64,000 bases of DNA, from positions 992,001 through 1,056,000 of the forward strand of contig NZ_FXAX01000001.1 of assembly GCF_900177805.1 (NCBI RefSeq). Direction: 5' to 3'. A program made the translations under genes and the position numbers. The notes below the pieces were generated by a model. It was not told the origin of the DNA and did not search any database. It was given only the letters and a program-made list of their open reading frames with translations. The DNA is from Fibrobacter sp. UWB13 (lineage in GTDB: Bacteria > Fibrobacterota > Fibrobacteria > Fibrobacterales > Fibrobacteraceae). The first letter of the stretch is position 1; each line of letters opens with the position of its first letter. Below are positions 16,021 to 24,345 of the stretch, piece after piece.

Positions 16021-16898
16021 AATATCTCACCAAGCTTTTTTTTGTTAGATATATTGAAACCATTGGAGTTTTCCTATTAATAAACGAATTACTGTGCACG
16101 CTTTTAGGTCCTGACAAATTAGATTTCATTCCAAAACCAATCATTTTCGGCGTACTTCCTGTAATAGTTTGCATCATCGAGTTATTACGCAAGTTATTTT
16201 TCACCGATTATTCAATTAATCAAACGGATTCAAAGATTTCACTATCATTTGGAAATATCTTAAGAAAAAAAGGAATTATCATCATACCTGTAAATCAAGA
16301 ATTTGACACATATGTTGGTGACGGTATCGTTTCCCCAAGATCTTTGCATGGAGAGTTTATAAATAGATTCTATAAAAACGATTTAACTACACTAAACACG
16401 CTCATTGACGCCGAATTACAAAAACAAAAAACATCTTATATAGCAAGACCTAACAAAACAAAAGGCAAGCAAAAAAGTTATCCATTAGGAACATGTGTTA
16501 GAGTTGAAAAGAATGGCATAATCTTTATTCTTGCCGCATTAACAACTTTTGATGATAAATGCCACGCCAAATCAATAGACAGATTTCAACGAAACGAATT
16601 TTTATCAAAAATTTGGGAATGGGTTCGATTAAACGAAGAACCAAGTAACATTCACTTTCCATTAATAGGGGCTGGAAATTCAAGAATGAAAGGAACCTCA
16701 CAAGAAAAATACCGCGCTATAGTTGATTCGGGAATAGCGGAAATTAGCCAAGCAAAATCATTTCAAACATTTGATATAACACTACCATTTTGCAATTTTT
16801 CAAAATATGAGGAATTTGACGAATACATCCGTTTTAAAGCATTGTATAAGGATGTTTCTAATTCGGATCAAACCAATCTAGGAACGGAGACAAATTAG
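16017..16898 (+). CDS. thsA: Thoeris type II effector ThsA (two TM plus macro domain)
   Basis: 293 residues. Two N-terminal membrane helices (about residues 14-30 and 40-60) are followed from about residue 70 by a macro-like domain: KKGIIIIPVNQEFDTYVGDGIVSPRSLHG at the start, and FPLIGAGNSRMKG as the phosphate-binding glycine loop. This is the TM-macro ThsA of type II Thoeris. Known for that type: the TIR product, reported to be a histidine-ADP-ribose, binds the macro domain and the membrane part then damages the membrane. The ATG is shared with the TGA of thsB copy 2. No gene follows on this strand. Confidence 0.88.
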   Translation: MKYLTKLFFVRYIETIGVFLLINELLCTLLGPDKLDFIPKPIIFGVLPVIVCIIELLRKLFFTDYSINQTDSKISLSFGNILRKKGIIIIPVNQEFDTYVGDGIVSPRSLHGEFINRFYKNDLTTLNTLIDAELQKQKTSYIARPNKTKGKQKSYPLGTCVRVEKNGIIFILAALTTFDDKCHAKSIDRFQRNEFLSKIWEWVRLNEEPSNIHFPLIGAGNSRMKGTSQEKYRAIVDSGIAEISQAKSFQTFDITLPFCNFSKYEEFDEYIRFKALYKDVSNSDQTNLGTETN

Positions 16899-16967
16899 TC
16901 TCGCCATACAAGCCGGAAGTGTAAATCAAACTGTGTCATCGTCCGTTGTTTGATCACTTGAGTAAAG

Positions 16968-17195
16968 TTATAAAATTTTAAATCGTTCCTCGAACCTTAT
17001 ACATAGTTGCTGAGCGATTAAGGACCAGTTCGCCAAGGGCATGGTCCATTTCTTTTTTATGTTGCGATAAGCCAGATAGACGAGCTTTAGCAGGGGCTCA
17101 TCTGAACAGAACTCGTCTTTAGTCTTTGTCACTTTGCGGATTTGGCGATGGTAACCTTCGACCGTATTGGTCGTGTAAATCAGCTTGCGACACAG
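16968..17195 (-). mobile_element. C-terminal remnant of an IS256-family transposase
   Basis: About 75 codons, in frame to a TAA: RKLIYTTNTVEGYHRQIRKV, SDEPLLKLVYLAYRNIKKKW and ANWSLIAQQLCIRFEERF match the end of mutator/IS256 transposases (the TTNAIEG-x-HR motif with its conserved Glu). The first four fifths of the gene and both IS ends are missing. It lies between thsA and the toxin gene and is a scar of past transposition. Confidence 0.85.
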
Positions 17196-17201
17196 TTTAT
17201 T

Positions 17202-17714
17202 TTACAGCCTCGCCTCAACTTTGTCTTCGTCTGGCAACACAAAATCATTTATGCCGTAAATTTTCTTTATGTGTTCTTCAATAAAATCGGAATCTTTTAA
17301 TTTTCGCATCATAACGCTTAAGTCATAAGAATTTAAGCGACCTTTCTTTTGTGCGTTTCTAGCAACAATCTTGCGGACTTTTAGTTCCTTGATTTCAAAG
17401 CAATCCAACCAACTGTCGTATTCTAAAATTCCTCTATAATTTTTCTCATACAACAGATATTGTTCATTTTGCCATTCTTTTGATTCTGAAAAATCGTTAT
17501 CCGAATTAATCAAAACTGCAGCAATTTGTTTTCTATCTGATTTTGCACCAGAAACAACAATGTATTTTAGTCGAGTCGGGTAGCCTTTTGTATTTATACC
17601 ATCAGCCGGATCTAGTTCGACATAGATTATGTCGCCAACACACAAATCCTCGGCAGACTTTACAAAACACAATTTTTCATGAAGTTTAGCAAGAACTCCG
17701 CCTTTATCTTCCAC
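17202..17714 (-). CDS. Probable toxin paired with Panacea antitoxin (MazF/PemK-like)
   Basis: 170 residues. The start is GTG 17714, which shares its G with the TAG stop of the antitoxin gene. LCVGDIIYVELDP...GYPTRLKYIVVSG...IAAVLINSD resembles the beta-barrel core of MazF/PemK toxins (GDI-x-x-V-x-L-DP and the P-x-R/V-V-V strand), while the C-terminal 80 residues are a charged helical extension (RKIVARNAQKKGRLNSYDLS). Being overlapped with a Panacea-domain gene makes it the toxin of the pair, because Panacea antitoxins neutralise very varied partners. The MazF likeness is from pattern only. The 3' end abuts the IS256 scar but the frame seems complete. Confidence 0.5.
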   Translation of the reverse strand: MEDKGGVLAKLHEKLCFVKSAEDLCVGDIIYVELDPADGINTKGYPTRLKYIVVSGAKSDRKQIAAVLINSDNDFSESKEWQNEQYLLYEKNYRGILEYDSWLDCFEIKELKVRKIVARNAQKKGRLNSYDLSVMMRKLKDSDFIEEHIKKIYGINDFVLPDEDKVEARL

Positions 17715-18277
17715 TATGCAAACTCCGCTGCAAGAAGTTCCTTTTCGCGGATATATGCAATCATTTTTTCAGAAGCTTGACCGGACCTTGCAATGTCGAT
17801 AAACGTCATTACATCTTGTTGCGGATCTAGCTTAGCCCTTTCGACCACACTTTTGTAAACGGAATCATGCGATTCATCAGACAAAGCATATGATTCTTTG
17901 TCCTTACAGTAGTCAAACCACTTGTCGAGGTATTCCCGTTCTTTTTTAGCTATAAAATCCAAATCAGGTTTCTTTTGAGCAAAAACCTTCTGATCTATAA
18001 CCTTAATAGAATCCATAAATTCTTTCAAATCAGGAAAATTATTATAGGAACCTTCCTCAACATTTTTTATAACCTTATTAGTCAATGTTGGAATAGGGCC
18101 GTGCATTCTAGCTTTAAATGTTTCAGGAACAATAGGTTTTCCAAAACGACTCAAATAATCACGTTGGGCAAAATAAAGAATTTTAAAAAGTTTGATATAA
18201 TCAACGCCATCATCAAACTTCTGTAATATATATAATATTACATTTTCTATTTTTTTTATTTGTTCTTGAGTTTTCAT
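17714..18277 (-). CDS. Panacea-domain (DUF4065, SocA/GepA-like) antitoxin
   Basis: 187 residues. VDYIKLFKILYFAQRDYLSRFGKPIVPETFKARMHGPIP is the DUF4065 (Panacea) signature: the K-L-x-K-x-x-Y-x-A-x-R/W motif, then P-x-x-x-x-x-x-A-x-x-x-G-P-x-x. Known Panacea proteins act as promiscuous antitoxins; SocA of Caulobacter is a proteolysis adaptor for its toxin. It is the first gene of a two-gene operon, antitoxin first, with a one-base overlap to the toxin. Confidence 0.85.
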   Translation of the reverse strand: MKTQEQIKKIENVILYILQKFDDGVDYIKLFKILYFAQRDYLSRFGKPIVPETFKARMHGPIPTLTNKVIKNVEEGSYNNFPDLKEFMDSIKVIDQKVFAQKKPDLDFIAKKEREYLDKWFDYCKDKESYALSDESHDSVYKSVVERAKLDPQQDVMTFIDIARSGQASEKMIAYIREKELLAAEFA

Positions 18278-18368
18278 TTTTTCACTTCAAAAATAGCCAT
18301 TAAAAAAAGCGTTGTCAAGCATCCATTTCATTATTAATATACAAAAACATTACAAAAACGCCAATATA

Positions 18369-19531
18369 TTATTTATTTCTCAAATCAATACAAATAACCG
18401 CAACCTTTTTCTCAAAGCCATATGGAATTTTCTTTTCTATATCCTTTTGCAATGTTTCAGGATCTTTTTTGAAACAGAAAACAAGACATATGCCCAAATA
18501 TATGCCTGACGTAAAATACTTATCAATTAATTGTTCTGTTAAACCACTATAAAGACTTTCTGCATTAAGGTCCCTTTTGCATTCAACCTGAACTGTATAA
18601 TTTCGGCCTTTTTTGTTTACAAGCCTCATATCTACACGATTATGACCTTCATTTCCTTCTTGAATAACATCCAAATCATCCTTGTTTGCACGAATCAAAT
18701 TTCTTAAAATTTCATCTCTACACTCGTGATAATCGGGTTCATCCTTCAAAACATTAATGAAAGGCTCTTTATAAAAATATTCTAACCGTTCATCTTCTAA
18801 GACATCTTTGGCCAATTTCCTTATTTTACCTGACGAACCTAATGTTAGCAAGTCACTTAAAAAGAAAAGATAGTGATTAGGTTCGCTTTTACATTTTCTA
18901 TATTCCGCAATTAGGAAAGTATCTAGTCCCGACTCATAAAAGGATTTTGAGGCGAGCGAAAAGCCCTTTCTATAAAAATATGGATCATTTTGAGAATAAT
19001 CTCGAATAGCTTCAACGACCTGTTTCTTTTGTTGTGTTGAAAAGAAAGAATTGTCTCCATATTGATATTGTAAATACGGATCAATTTTTATCAATTCATC
19101 TTCTTCAAGCAATGTACAGAGCCACGAATATACACCCCGATATTCAGAATACACACAACCACTTTTGCTCATAATTTAGAGGATCAACAGTATAAACCTT
19201 AACAGGCGCATTTACAAAGTTACATAAAGCATCTTCATCTCTATTTCCACACCAATCCATTTCACGACATGCAATTACAACGGCAATTTCTCTTTGTGCA
19301 AAATCACTCAATATCATGGCAAGTTCTTTGACAATTGCGCTTTTAGACTTGCCCGTATTCGAATTTCGATATTCATCAAATCCATCGAGCAACAAGAATT
19401 TTGCTGTCTGAGCTATACTTTTTTTCAATAAAAAATCTTCAACAGAATAATACAGACATTCTTTTGGGTGTCTTTTTTCAAATTCCTGCAAAATCCGTTA
19501 AGGTCAACCCGACAAATGGAATATCACTCAC
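18369..19531 (-). pseudogene. Remnant of a NACHT-type NTPase with C-terminal PD-(D/E)XK-like domain
   Basis: Three pieces in order on the minus strand. (1) GTG 19531, with an AGGGTG ribosome site, encodes VSDIPFVGLTLTDFAGI and then loses frame. (2) 19491-19144 has Walker B KFLLLDGFDEY and sensor VVIACREMDW, but no Walker A anywhere. (3) 19172-18369 begins with SEYRGVYSWLCTLLEEDE, which resembles the end of the NTPase winged helix, and ends with a nuclease-like core VDMRL...YTVQVECKRDL (D...ExK). The Walker A part and the stretch between pieces 2 and 3 seem deleted. NACHT-nuclease proteins are anti-phage sensors; this copy is dead. Confidence 0.65.
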
Positions 19532-19706
19532 AATCACCCTCTTTATTTAACAAACTTTTCAACCAAGTCTACAAGTTGGCTATACGCCCCTTTTATTTTT
19601 GTCAAACTATATTCCAAGACTTAGAAATTGTAATGTTTTTGGGATTAAAAATACATTTTACATCAAAAAAAAATCCAAAAAGGAATATTTGTTTGAAAAA
19701 CGCCCC

Positions 19707-19732
19707 AAAAGAGGGGCGAAGCCCCTCTTTTT
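19707..19732 (+). terminator. Intrinsic terminator in a divergent gap, upstream of the polysaccharide operon
   Basis: AAAGAGGGGC/GCCCCTCTTT with a GAA loop, followed by T residues on the plus strand. No gene reads into it from either side: the NACHT remnant starts at 19531 leftward, degT starts at 19815 rightward. It may be a leader attenuator or an orphan from a deleted gene. Confidence 0.55.
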
Positions 19733-19783
19733 AGGCTTTTTTTCATACATAAATTTGCCGTTTTAGCGGTTTCTCCCCTCCCC

Positions 19784-19810
19784 TACCGCAACTACCCTGA
19801 GGTTGCGGTA
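19784..19810. promoter_or_regulatory. 9-bp inverted repeat in the leader of the plus-strand operon
   Basis: TACCGCAAC (19784-19792) and GTTGCGGTA (19802-19810) with a 9-nt loop; the right arm is inside the 19-nt shared element. Confidence 0.5.
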
Positions 19811-19812
19811 AT
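19794..19812 (+). promoter_or_regulatory. ops/JUMPstart-like element, plus-strand polysaccharide operon
   Basis: ACCCTGAGGTTGCGGTAAT, ending 2 nt before the first ATG. The identical 19 nt stand 3 nt before the first ATG of the minus-strand operon (49703-49721). The GCGGTA core recalls the GGCGGTAG ops site that recruits RfaH. GAGG inside it may also serve as ribosome site. Confidence 0.55.
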
Positions 19813-19814
19813 CC

Positions 19815-21077
19815 ATGACGCGTTTCGAGAAGAAGGTCTGGCTCTCTAGCCCTACTATGCACGGCGACGAGATCAAGTTTGTCACCGAGGCTTACGAAAC
19901 CAACTGGATGAGCACCGTCGGCGCGAACATCAACGAAGTCGAAAGGCTCGCCGCTGAGAAGGTCGGCTGCAAATACGCCGTCGCACTCTCTGCCGGCACC
20001 GCAGCCCTCCATCTCTGCACAAAACTTGCTGGCGAAGCCCTTTACGGCATGCCCAAGGCGGGCGAAGGCTCGCTCCGCGGACACAAAGTGTTCTGCAGCG
20101 ACATGACGTTCGACGCCACCGTGAACCCCATCGCCTACGAGAACGGCGAGGCAGTGTTCATCGACACCGAATACAAGACGTGGAACATGGACCCGGTCGC
20201 CCTCGAAAAGGCATTCGAAATTTACCCGGACGTGCGCCTGGTGGTACTCGTACACCTCTACGGAACCCCGGCCCGTGTTGATGAAATCCGCACCATCTGC
20301 CAAAAACACAACGCCCTCCTTATCGAAGACGCCGCCGAAAGCTTCGGTGCAAGCTACAAGGGCAAGCAGACCGGCAACTTTGGCGACTACAGCGCCATCA
20401 GCTTCAACGGAAACAAGATTATCACCGGCAGTAGCGGCGGCATGTTCCTCACCGACAGCAAGGACGACGCCGAGAAGGTGCGCAAGTGGAGCACCCAGAG
20501 CCGCGAGGCCGCCCCGTGGTACCAGCACGAAGAAATCGGCTACAACTACCGCATGAGCAACGTCATCGCTGGAGTGGTACGCGGCCAGATGCCCTACCTC
20601 GAAGAGCACATCGCCCAGAAAAAGGCCATCTACATGCGCTACAAGGAAGGCCTGAAAGGCCTGCCCGTGCAGATGAACCCCTACGATGCCAACAACAGCG
20701 AACCGAACTTCTGGCTCAGCTGCATGATTATCGACAAAGACGCCATGTGCAAGCAGGTGCGCGGCGAAACTGAAGCCTTGTTCATCCACGAGAAAGGCAA
20801 GAGCTGCCCGACGGAAATCCTCGAGCGCATCGCCGCCATGAACGCCGAAGGACGCCCCATCTGGAAACCGATGCACATGCAGCCCATGTACATGAGCCAC
20901 GCATTCATCACTGCTAACGGAAATGGACGCGCTCGCACGAACGCCTATATCGCAGGTGAAACCCGTGACGTGGGTGCCGACATCTTTGCCCGCGGACTCT
21001 GCCTCCCGAGCGACAACAAGATGACCCCCGAACAGCAGGACGCCATCATTCAGACCATCAAGGAATGCTTCGAGTAA
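19815..21077 (+). CDS. DegT/DnrJ/EryC1-family sugar aminotransferase (PglE-like)
   Basis: 420 residues. A PLP-dependent fold-type I enzyme: AGTAALHLC loop, LLIEDAAESFGA with the PLP-binding Asp, and FNGNKIITG with Lys201 as Schiff base. It transfers an amino group to a nucleotide-linked 4-keto sugar. Length and order fit PglE-like enzymes that make UDP-4-amino sugars. First gene of the operon, directly followed by a phosphoglycosyl transferase and a GNAT acetyltransferase: amination, N-acetylation and lipid-linking of the first sugar would be encoded together. The 4,6-dehydratase needed upstream is not in the window. GC-rich, unlike the AT-rich genes from 22.3 kb onward. Confidence 0.85.
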   Translation: MTRFEKKVWLSSPTMHGDEIKFVTEAYETNWMSTVGANINEVERLAAEKVGCKYAVALSAGTAALHLCTKLAGEALYGMPKAGEGSLRGHKVFCSDMTFDATVNPIAYENGEAVFIDTEYKTWNMDPVALEKAFEIYPDVRLVVLVHLYGTPARVDEIRTICQKHNALLIEDAAESFGASYKGKQTGNFGDYSAISFNGNKIITGSSGGMFLTDSKDDAEKVRKWSTQSREAAPWYQHEEIGYNYRMSNVIAGVVRGQMPYLEEHIAQKKAIYMRYKEGLKGLPVQMNPYDANNSEPNFWLSCMIIDKDAMCKQVRGETEALFIHEKGKSCPTEILERIAAMNAEGRPIWKPMHMQPMYMSHAFITANGNGRARTNAYIAGETRDVGADIFARGLCLPSDNKMTPEQQDAIIQTIKECFE

Positions 21078-21760
21078 TGTACGCTCGTTTCTTCAAACGC
21101 CCACTCGACTTCTTCTGTGCTCTGGTAGCCATTCTCTGCCTGAGCCCGATTCTCGTCGTGCTCACAGTCCTTGGAGCCATCAAGATGAAGGGCAACCCGT
21201 TCTTCACGCAACCGCGTCCGGGCCTTAACGAAAAAATTTTCAGGCTCATCAAGTTCCGCACGATGACGAACGAAAAGGACGCCAACGGCAACTTGCTCCC
21301 GGATGAAGTGCGCCTGAATGCTTACGGCAAGTTCCTCCGCAGCACGAGTCTTGACGAACTCCCGGAACTATTCAACATCCTCAAGGGCGACATGGCAGTA
21401 ATTGGGCCGAGACCGCAACTTGTGCGTGACATGGTCTTCATGACTCCAGAACAGCGCAAGCGCCACACCGTGCGTCAGGGACTTAGCGGGCTTGCACAGG
21501 TGAACGGACGTAATGCCGTAACTTGGGAAAACAAGATTGCTTTTGACTTGAAATATATCGACCATATCACCTTTATCGGGGATGTGATAATCATTCTCGC
21601 AACGCTGGGTAAAGTGTTTAGGCGTGATGGGATCACCGAAGAAGGTTGCGATACAGCTACTGACTTGGGGGACTATCTGCTTTCAAGTGGCAGGATTACC
21701 CGCGAACAGTACGACCGTGGACAAGTTGAAGCGAAAAAACTGATTGCGGAGGCTTTCTGA
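21077..21760 (+). CDS. Initiating phosphoglycosyl transferase (PglC/WcaJ-type)
   Basis: 227 residues. ATG 21077 overlaps the TAA of the aminotransferase (TAATG); an in-frame ATG 12 nt earlier is possible but MYARFFKRPLDFF is the family beginning. One N-terminal hydrophobic (reentrant) helix, then LIKFRTM, the catalytic Asp-Glu pair in SLDELPELFNILKGDM, and IGPRP. It transfers a sugar-1-phosphate to undecaprenyl phosphate and starts the repeat unit at the inner membrane. A 35-residue C-terminal extension with SSGRITREQYDRG is unusual. Confidence 0.9.
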   Translation: MYARFFKRPLDFFCALVAILCLSPILVVLTVLGAIKMKGNPFFTQPRPGLNEKIFRLIKFRTMTNEKDANGNLLPDEVRLNAYGKFLRSTSLDELPELFNILKGDMAVIGPRPQLVRDMVFMTPEQRKRHTVRQGLSGLAQVNGRNAVTWENKIAFDLKYIDHITFIGDVIIILATLGKVFRRDGITEEGCDTATDLGDYLLSSGRITREQYDRGQVEAKKLIAEAF

Positions 21761-22353
21761 TGCTCTACAAGTTGGCGCACATACTCCGCGACAAGTTCGG
21801 GTTCCTTTGGAACATCATTGAATGGTGCAATGCTTTTGTGTTTTCTCTAACCCACAGAAACGCTTTGAAACAGATCCCGGAAATCCTTAAAGAATGCTCT
21901 GGGCAGTTTACACTCCGCATGGCTGCACCAGCCGATGCGGATCCGCTTGCCATATTTTTTGCCGAACAACCTGAAGAAGCCTTTAAGTTCTTTAAGCCTC
22001 ATGCATTCGATGAGAAAACACTTTCGAAAATCATCAGAAACAAGGCATTCCTTACGTTCCTCGTCATCGATGGCGATAAAATTGTCGGATACTTTTTCTT
22101 GCGCTGTTTTGTGAACGGGAAAAGTTTCAGGGGGCGTATTGTCGATTACCGTTGGAGAAACAAAGGTATTGCAAAATTGATGGGCTTAACGATGAACAAA
22201 ATCATCGCGCAACTTCATGTCCGTCTTTTCGGTTCGATTTCACCCGACAATTACGCCTCCTTGCAATCTACAAAGGCCGTTAATGACATTCGCATTATCA
22301 AGACTCTTGATAACGGTTACTACTACATCGAATATTTGCCGAAAAAAGACTAG
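21760..22353 (+). CDS. GNAT-family acetyltransferase
   Basis: 197 residues; the start overlaps the upstream stop (TGATG). After a hydrophobic N-terminus, the GNAT core shows FLVIDGDKIVGYFFL and the acetyl-CoA pyrophosphate loop WRNKGIAKLMG. Position after a sugar aminotransferase and PglC-like enzyme suggests N-acetylation of the amino sugar, the job of PglD in other bacteria, although PglD has a different (left-handed helix) fold. Substrate is inferred. Confidence 0.7.
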   Translation: MLYKLAHILRDKFGFLWNIIEWCNAFVFSLTHRNALKQIPEILKECSGQFTLRMAAPADADPLAIFFAEQPEEAFKFFKPHAFDEKTLSKIIRNKAFLTFLVIDGDKIVGYFFLRCFVNGKSFRGRIVDYRWRNKGIAKLMGLTMNKIIAQLHVRLFGSISPDNYASLQSTKAVNDIRIIKTLDNGYYYIEYLPKKD

Positions 22354-22356
22354 TAT

Positions 22357-23550
22357 ATGAAAGACATCGTTATCATTGCGAATTTTGTAGGTGGATTGCA
22401 CGGGACGGACAATAATCGTTTCCCGTATTTGGCAAGCATGCTGTGCAAAGATAACGATGTGGAACTGGTTGCGTCCGATTTTTGCCATGGGGAAAAGGCT
22501 CGTCGGACAAATATTTATAATTTTCCATTCAAGATAACGCTCTTGAACGAACCGGGATACAAGAAAAACATCTGTTTGAGACGGTTCTGGAGCCATTATG
22601 TCTGGGGCAAGAATGTCGTCAAGTATCTGAAATCTCGAAAGAAACCAGATGTTGTATATTGCGCGGTCCCTTCTTTAACTGCTCCAGCAAAAATTGCTGA
22701 CTATTGTAAAAAAAATGGCATTAGATTTATTATTGATGTGCAGGATCTTTGGCCTGAAGCGTTCCAAATGGTTTTCAAAGTTCCTGTACTCAGTAAACTT
22801 GTTTTCTGTCCATTCAAATACCTGGTAGATAAAGCGTATAAAAATGCAGATGAAATTGTTGCAGTTTCGCAGACTTATGTGGACCGGGCATTGTCGGTGA
22901 ACGAAAAAGGCGCTAAAGGCTATTCTGTTTTCCTTGGTACGAATCTTGAATCATTTGATGAAAATGTAAAGAAAAAGATTGATTGGTGTAAGCTTGTTTT
23001 TCCGAAAGATGATGAAATATGGCTTGGGTATTGTGGAACACTAGGAAAAAGCTACGATATTCCAGCCGTTATAGATGCTTTATACCTGCTTGGTTCAAAA
23101 AACAAATCAGTTCCTAAATTTATTGTTATGGGAGACGGCCCTCAAAAGGCTGAATTTGAGGCTTATTCGAAAATAAAGAATGTAGATGCATTGTTTACAG
23201 GACGAATGCCTTATGAATGTATGTGTGCTCTGTTGTCACTCTGTGATATAGTTGTTAATCCCATTGTAGGTTCATCAGCTGCAAGTATAATTAATAAGCA
23301 TGCAGATTATGCTTCTGTTGGGAAACCTGTTATTAACACACAGAATAGTCCTGAATATAGAAGGCTGATTGATGCGTATGAAATGGGGATTAATTGCGAA
23401 AGTGGAAATGCAATAGAAATAGCCCAAGCGGTAGAGACGTTGTCTGCTGACAAAGGTTTAAGAATTAGGATGGGGAAGAGTGCTCGCAAGTGCGCAGAAG
23501 AAAAGTTTAATCGAGGAAATACATATTTGGCAATTTCAAACATCATCTAG
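22357..23550 (+). CDS. Glycosyltransferase family 4 (WbuB-like)
   Basis: 397 residues, GT-B fold. The N-terminal domain has VQDLWPEA, a motif of WbuB-like GT4 enzymes; the C-terminal domain has LGYCGTLGKSYD, FIVMGDGPQK, LFTGRMPY, and a late E-x7-E-like region (PEYRRLIDAYEMG). It adds a sugar to the lipid-linked repeat unit on the cytosolic face. It starts 3 nt after the acetyltransferase stop. Base composition falls sharply from here. Confidence 0.8.
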   Translation: MKDIVIIANFVGGLHGTDNNRFPYLASMLCKDNDVELVASDFCHGEKARRTNIYNFPFKITLLNEPGYKKNICLRRFWSHYVWGKNVVKYLKSRKKPDVVYCAVPSLTAPAKIADYCKKNGIRFIIDVQDLWPEAFQMVFKVPVLSKLVFCPFKYLVDKAYKNADEIVAVSQTYVDRALSVNEKGAKGYSVFLGTNLESFDENVKKKIDWCKLVFPKDDEIWLGYCGTLGKSYDIPAVIDALYLLGSKNKSVPKFIVMGDGPQKAEFEAYSKIKNVDALFTGRMPYECMCALLSLCDIVVNPIVGSSAASIINKHADYASVGKPVINTQNSPEYRRLIDAYEMGINCESGNAIEIAQAVETLSADKGLRIRMGKSARKCAEEKFNRGNTYLAISNII

Positions 23551-23565
23551 AATTGGAAATATACT

Positions 23566-24345
23566 ATGAGCCAAGTTGAAGTTTTAATATCCGCAATGAA
23601 TCAAAATGGTCCGTCTATTTTTAGACAGACAAACATTCAGTCTAGTGCTTTGATGGTAAATCAATGTGATGTAAATGATTATTGGGAACAAAAGCTAGAA
23701 TTTGGAACAATCAGAATCTTTTCAACAAAAGATCGAGGCTTAAGCAGAAGCCGAAATATGGCTGTAGAAAACGCCTCAAAAAAGTATGCTTTGTTATGCG
23801 ATGATGATGAATATTTATACAAAGATTATCCTCAATTAATCGAAACGGCTTTTGCAGACAATCCCAAAGCAGATGTAATCTGTTTTCAGGTCAAGTGTCC
23901 CGGGAAAAAATATTCAAGTAAAAGCTTTAAACTTGGATACATAACAACTCTTAGAATTGCAAGCTGGCAAATTTGTTTTAGATTAGAATCTGTAAGAAAA
24001 GCAAACATCGTCTTTGATACTCGATTTGGCTCTGGAACTGTGATGGGATCTGGCGAAGAGAACATTTTTTTATATGATTGTTTGAAAAATGGCTTGAACA
24101 TTTACTATGTGCCGATTTGCATTGGTGAAGTGTCTCGTAAAAAATCAAATTGGTTTAAGGGGTTTACACAAACTTATTTTTTTAATCGAGGGAAAATTTT
24201 AAGACGGATGATGGGTTCTTTTTGGGGAGGTGTATATTGTGTGTATTTTGTAATTGCAAAACATCGACGCTATAAAAAGGAAACGAACTTCGCAAACGCC
24301 TGCAAGAACATTGTTAAAGGTTTTTTCTCGTGGTCGGAAAAATGA
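23566..24345 (+). CDS. Glycosyltransferase family 2 (A fold)
   Basis: 259 residues. VEVLISAMNQNG is a variant first strand and LLCDDDEYLY holds the DxD for metal and nucleotide-sugar. GSGEENIFLYDCLKNG matches the acceptor-binding GT2 segment with an acidic pair. The C-terminal hydrophobic stretch with GGVYCVYFVIAK may lie on the membrane. ATGA overlap with the next gene. Confidence 0.75.
   Translation: MSQVEVLISAMNQNGPSIFRQTNIQSSALMVNQCDVNDYWEQKLEFGTIRIFSTKDRGLSRSRNMAVENASKKYALLCDDDEYLYKDYPQLIETAFADNPKADVICFQVKCPGKKYSSKSFKLGYITTLRIASWQICFRLESVRKANIVFDTRFGSGTVMGSGEENIFLYDCLKNGLNIYYVPICIGEVSRKKSNWFKGFTQTYFFNRGKILRRMMGSFWGGVYCVYFVIAKHRRYKKETNFANACKNIVKGFFSWSEK

Noticed and set aside
4700-19700. 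Prophage or integrative element
   Set aside because: No integrase, portal, terminase, relaxase or attachment repeats seen; only small transposase debris and the 136-bp repeats.
19743-20900. 385-codon open frame opposite the DegT aminotransferase
   Set aside because: Antisense to a gene with clear PLP motifs; the translation is His/Val/Ala-rich, as expected from GC-rich codons read backward.
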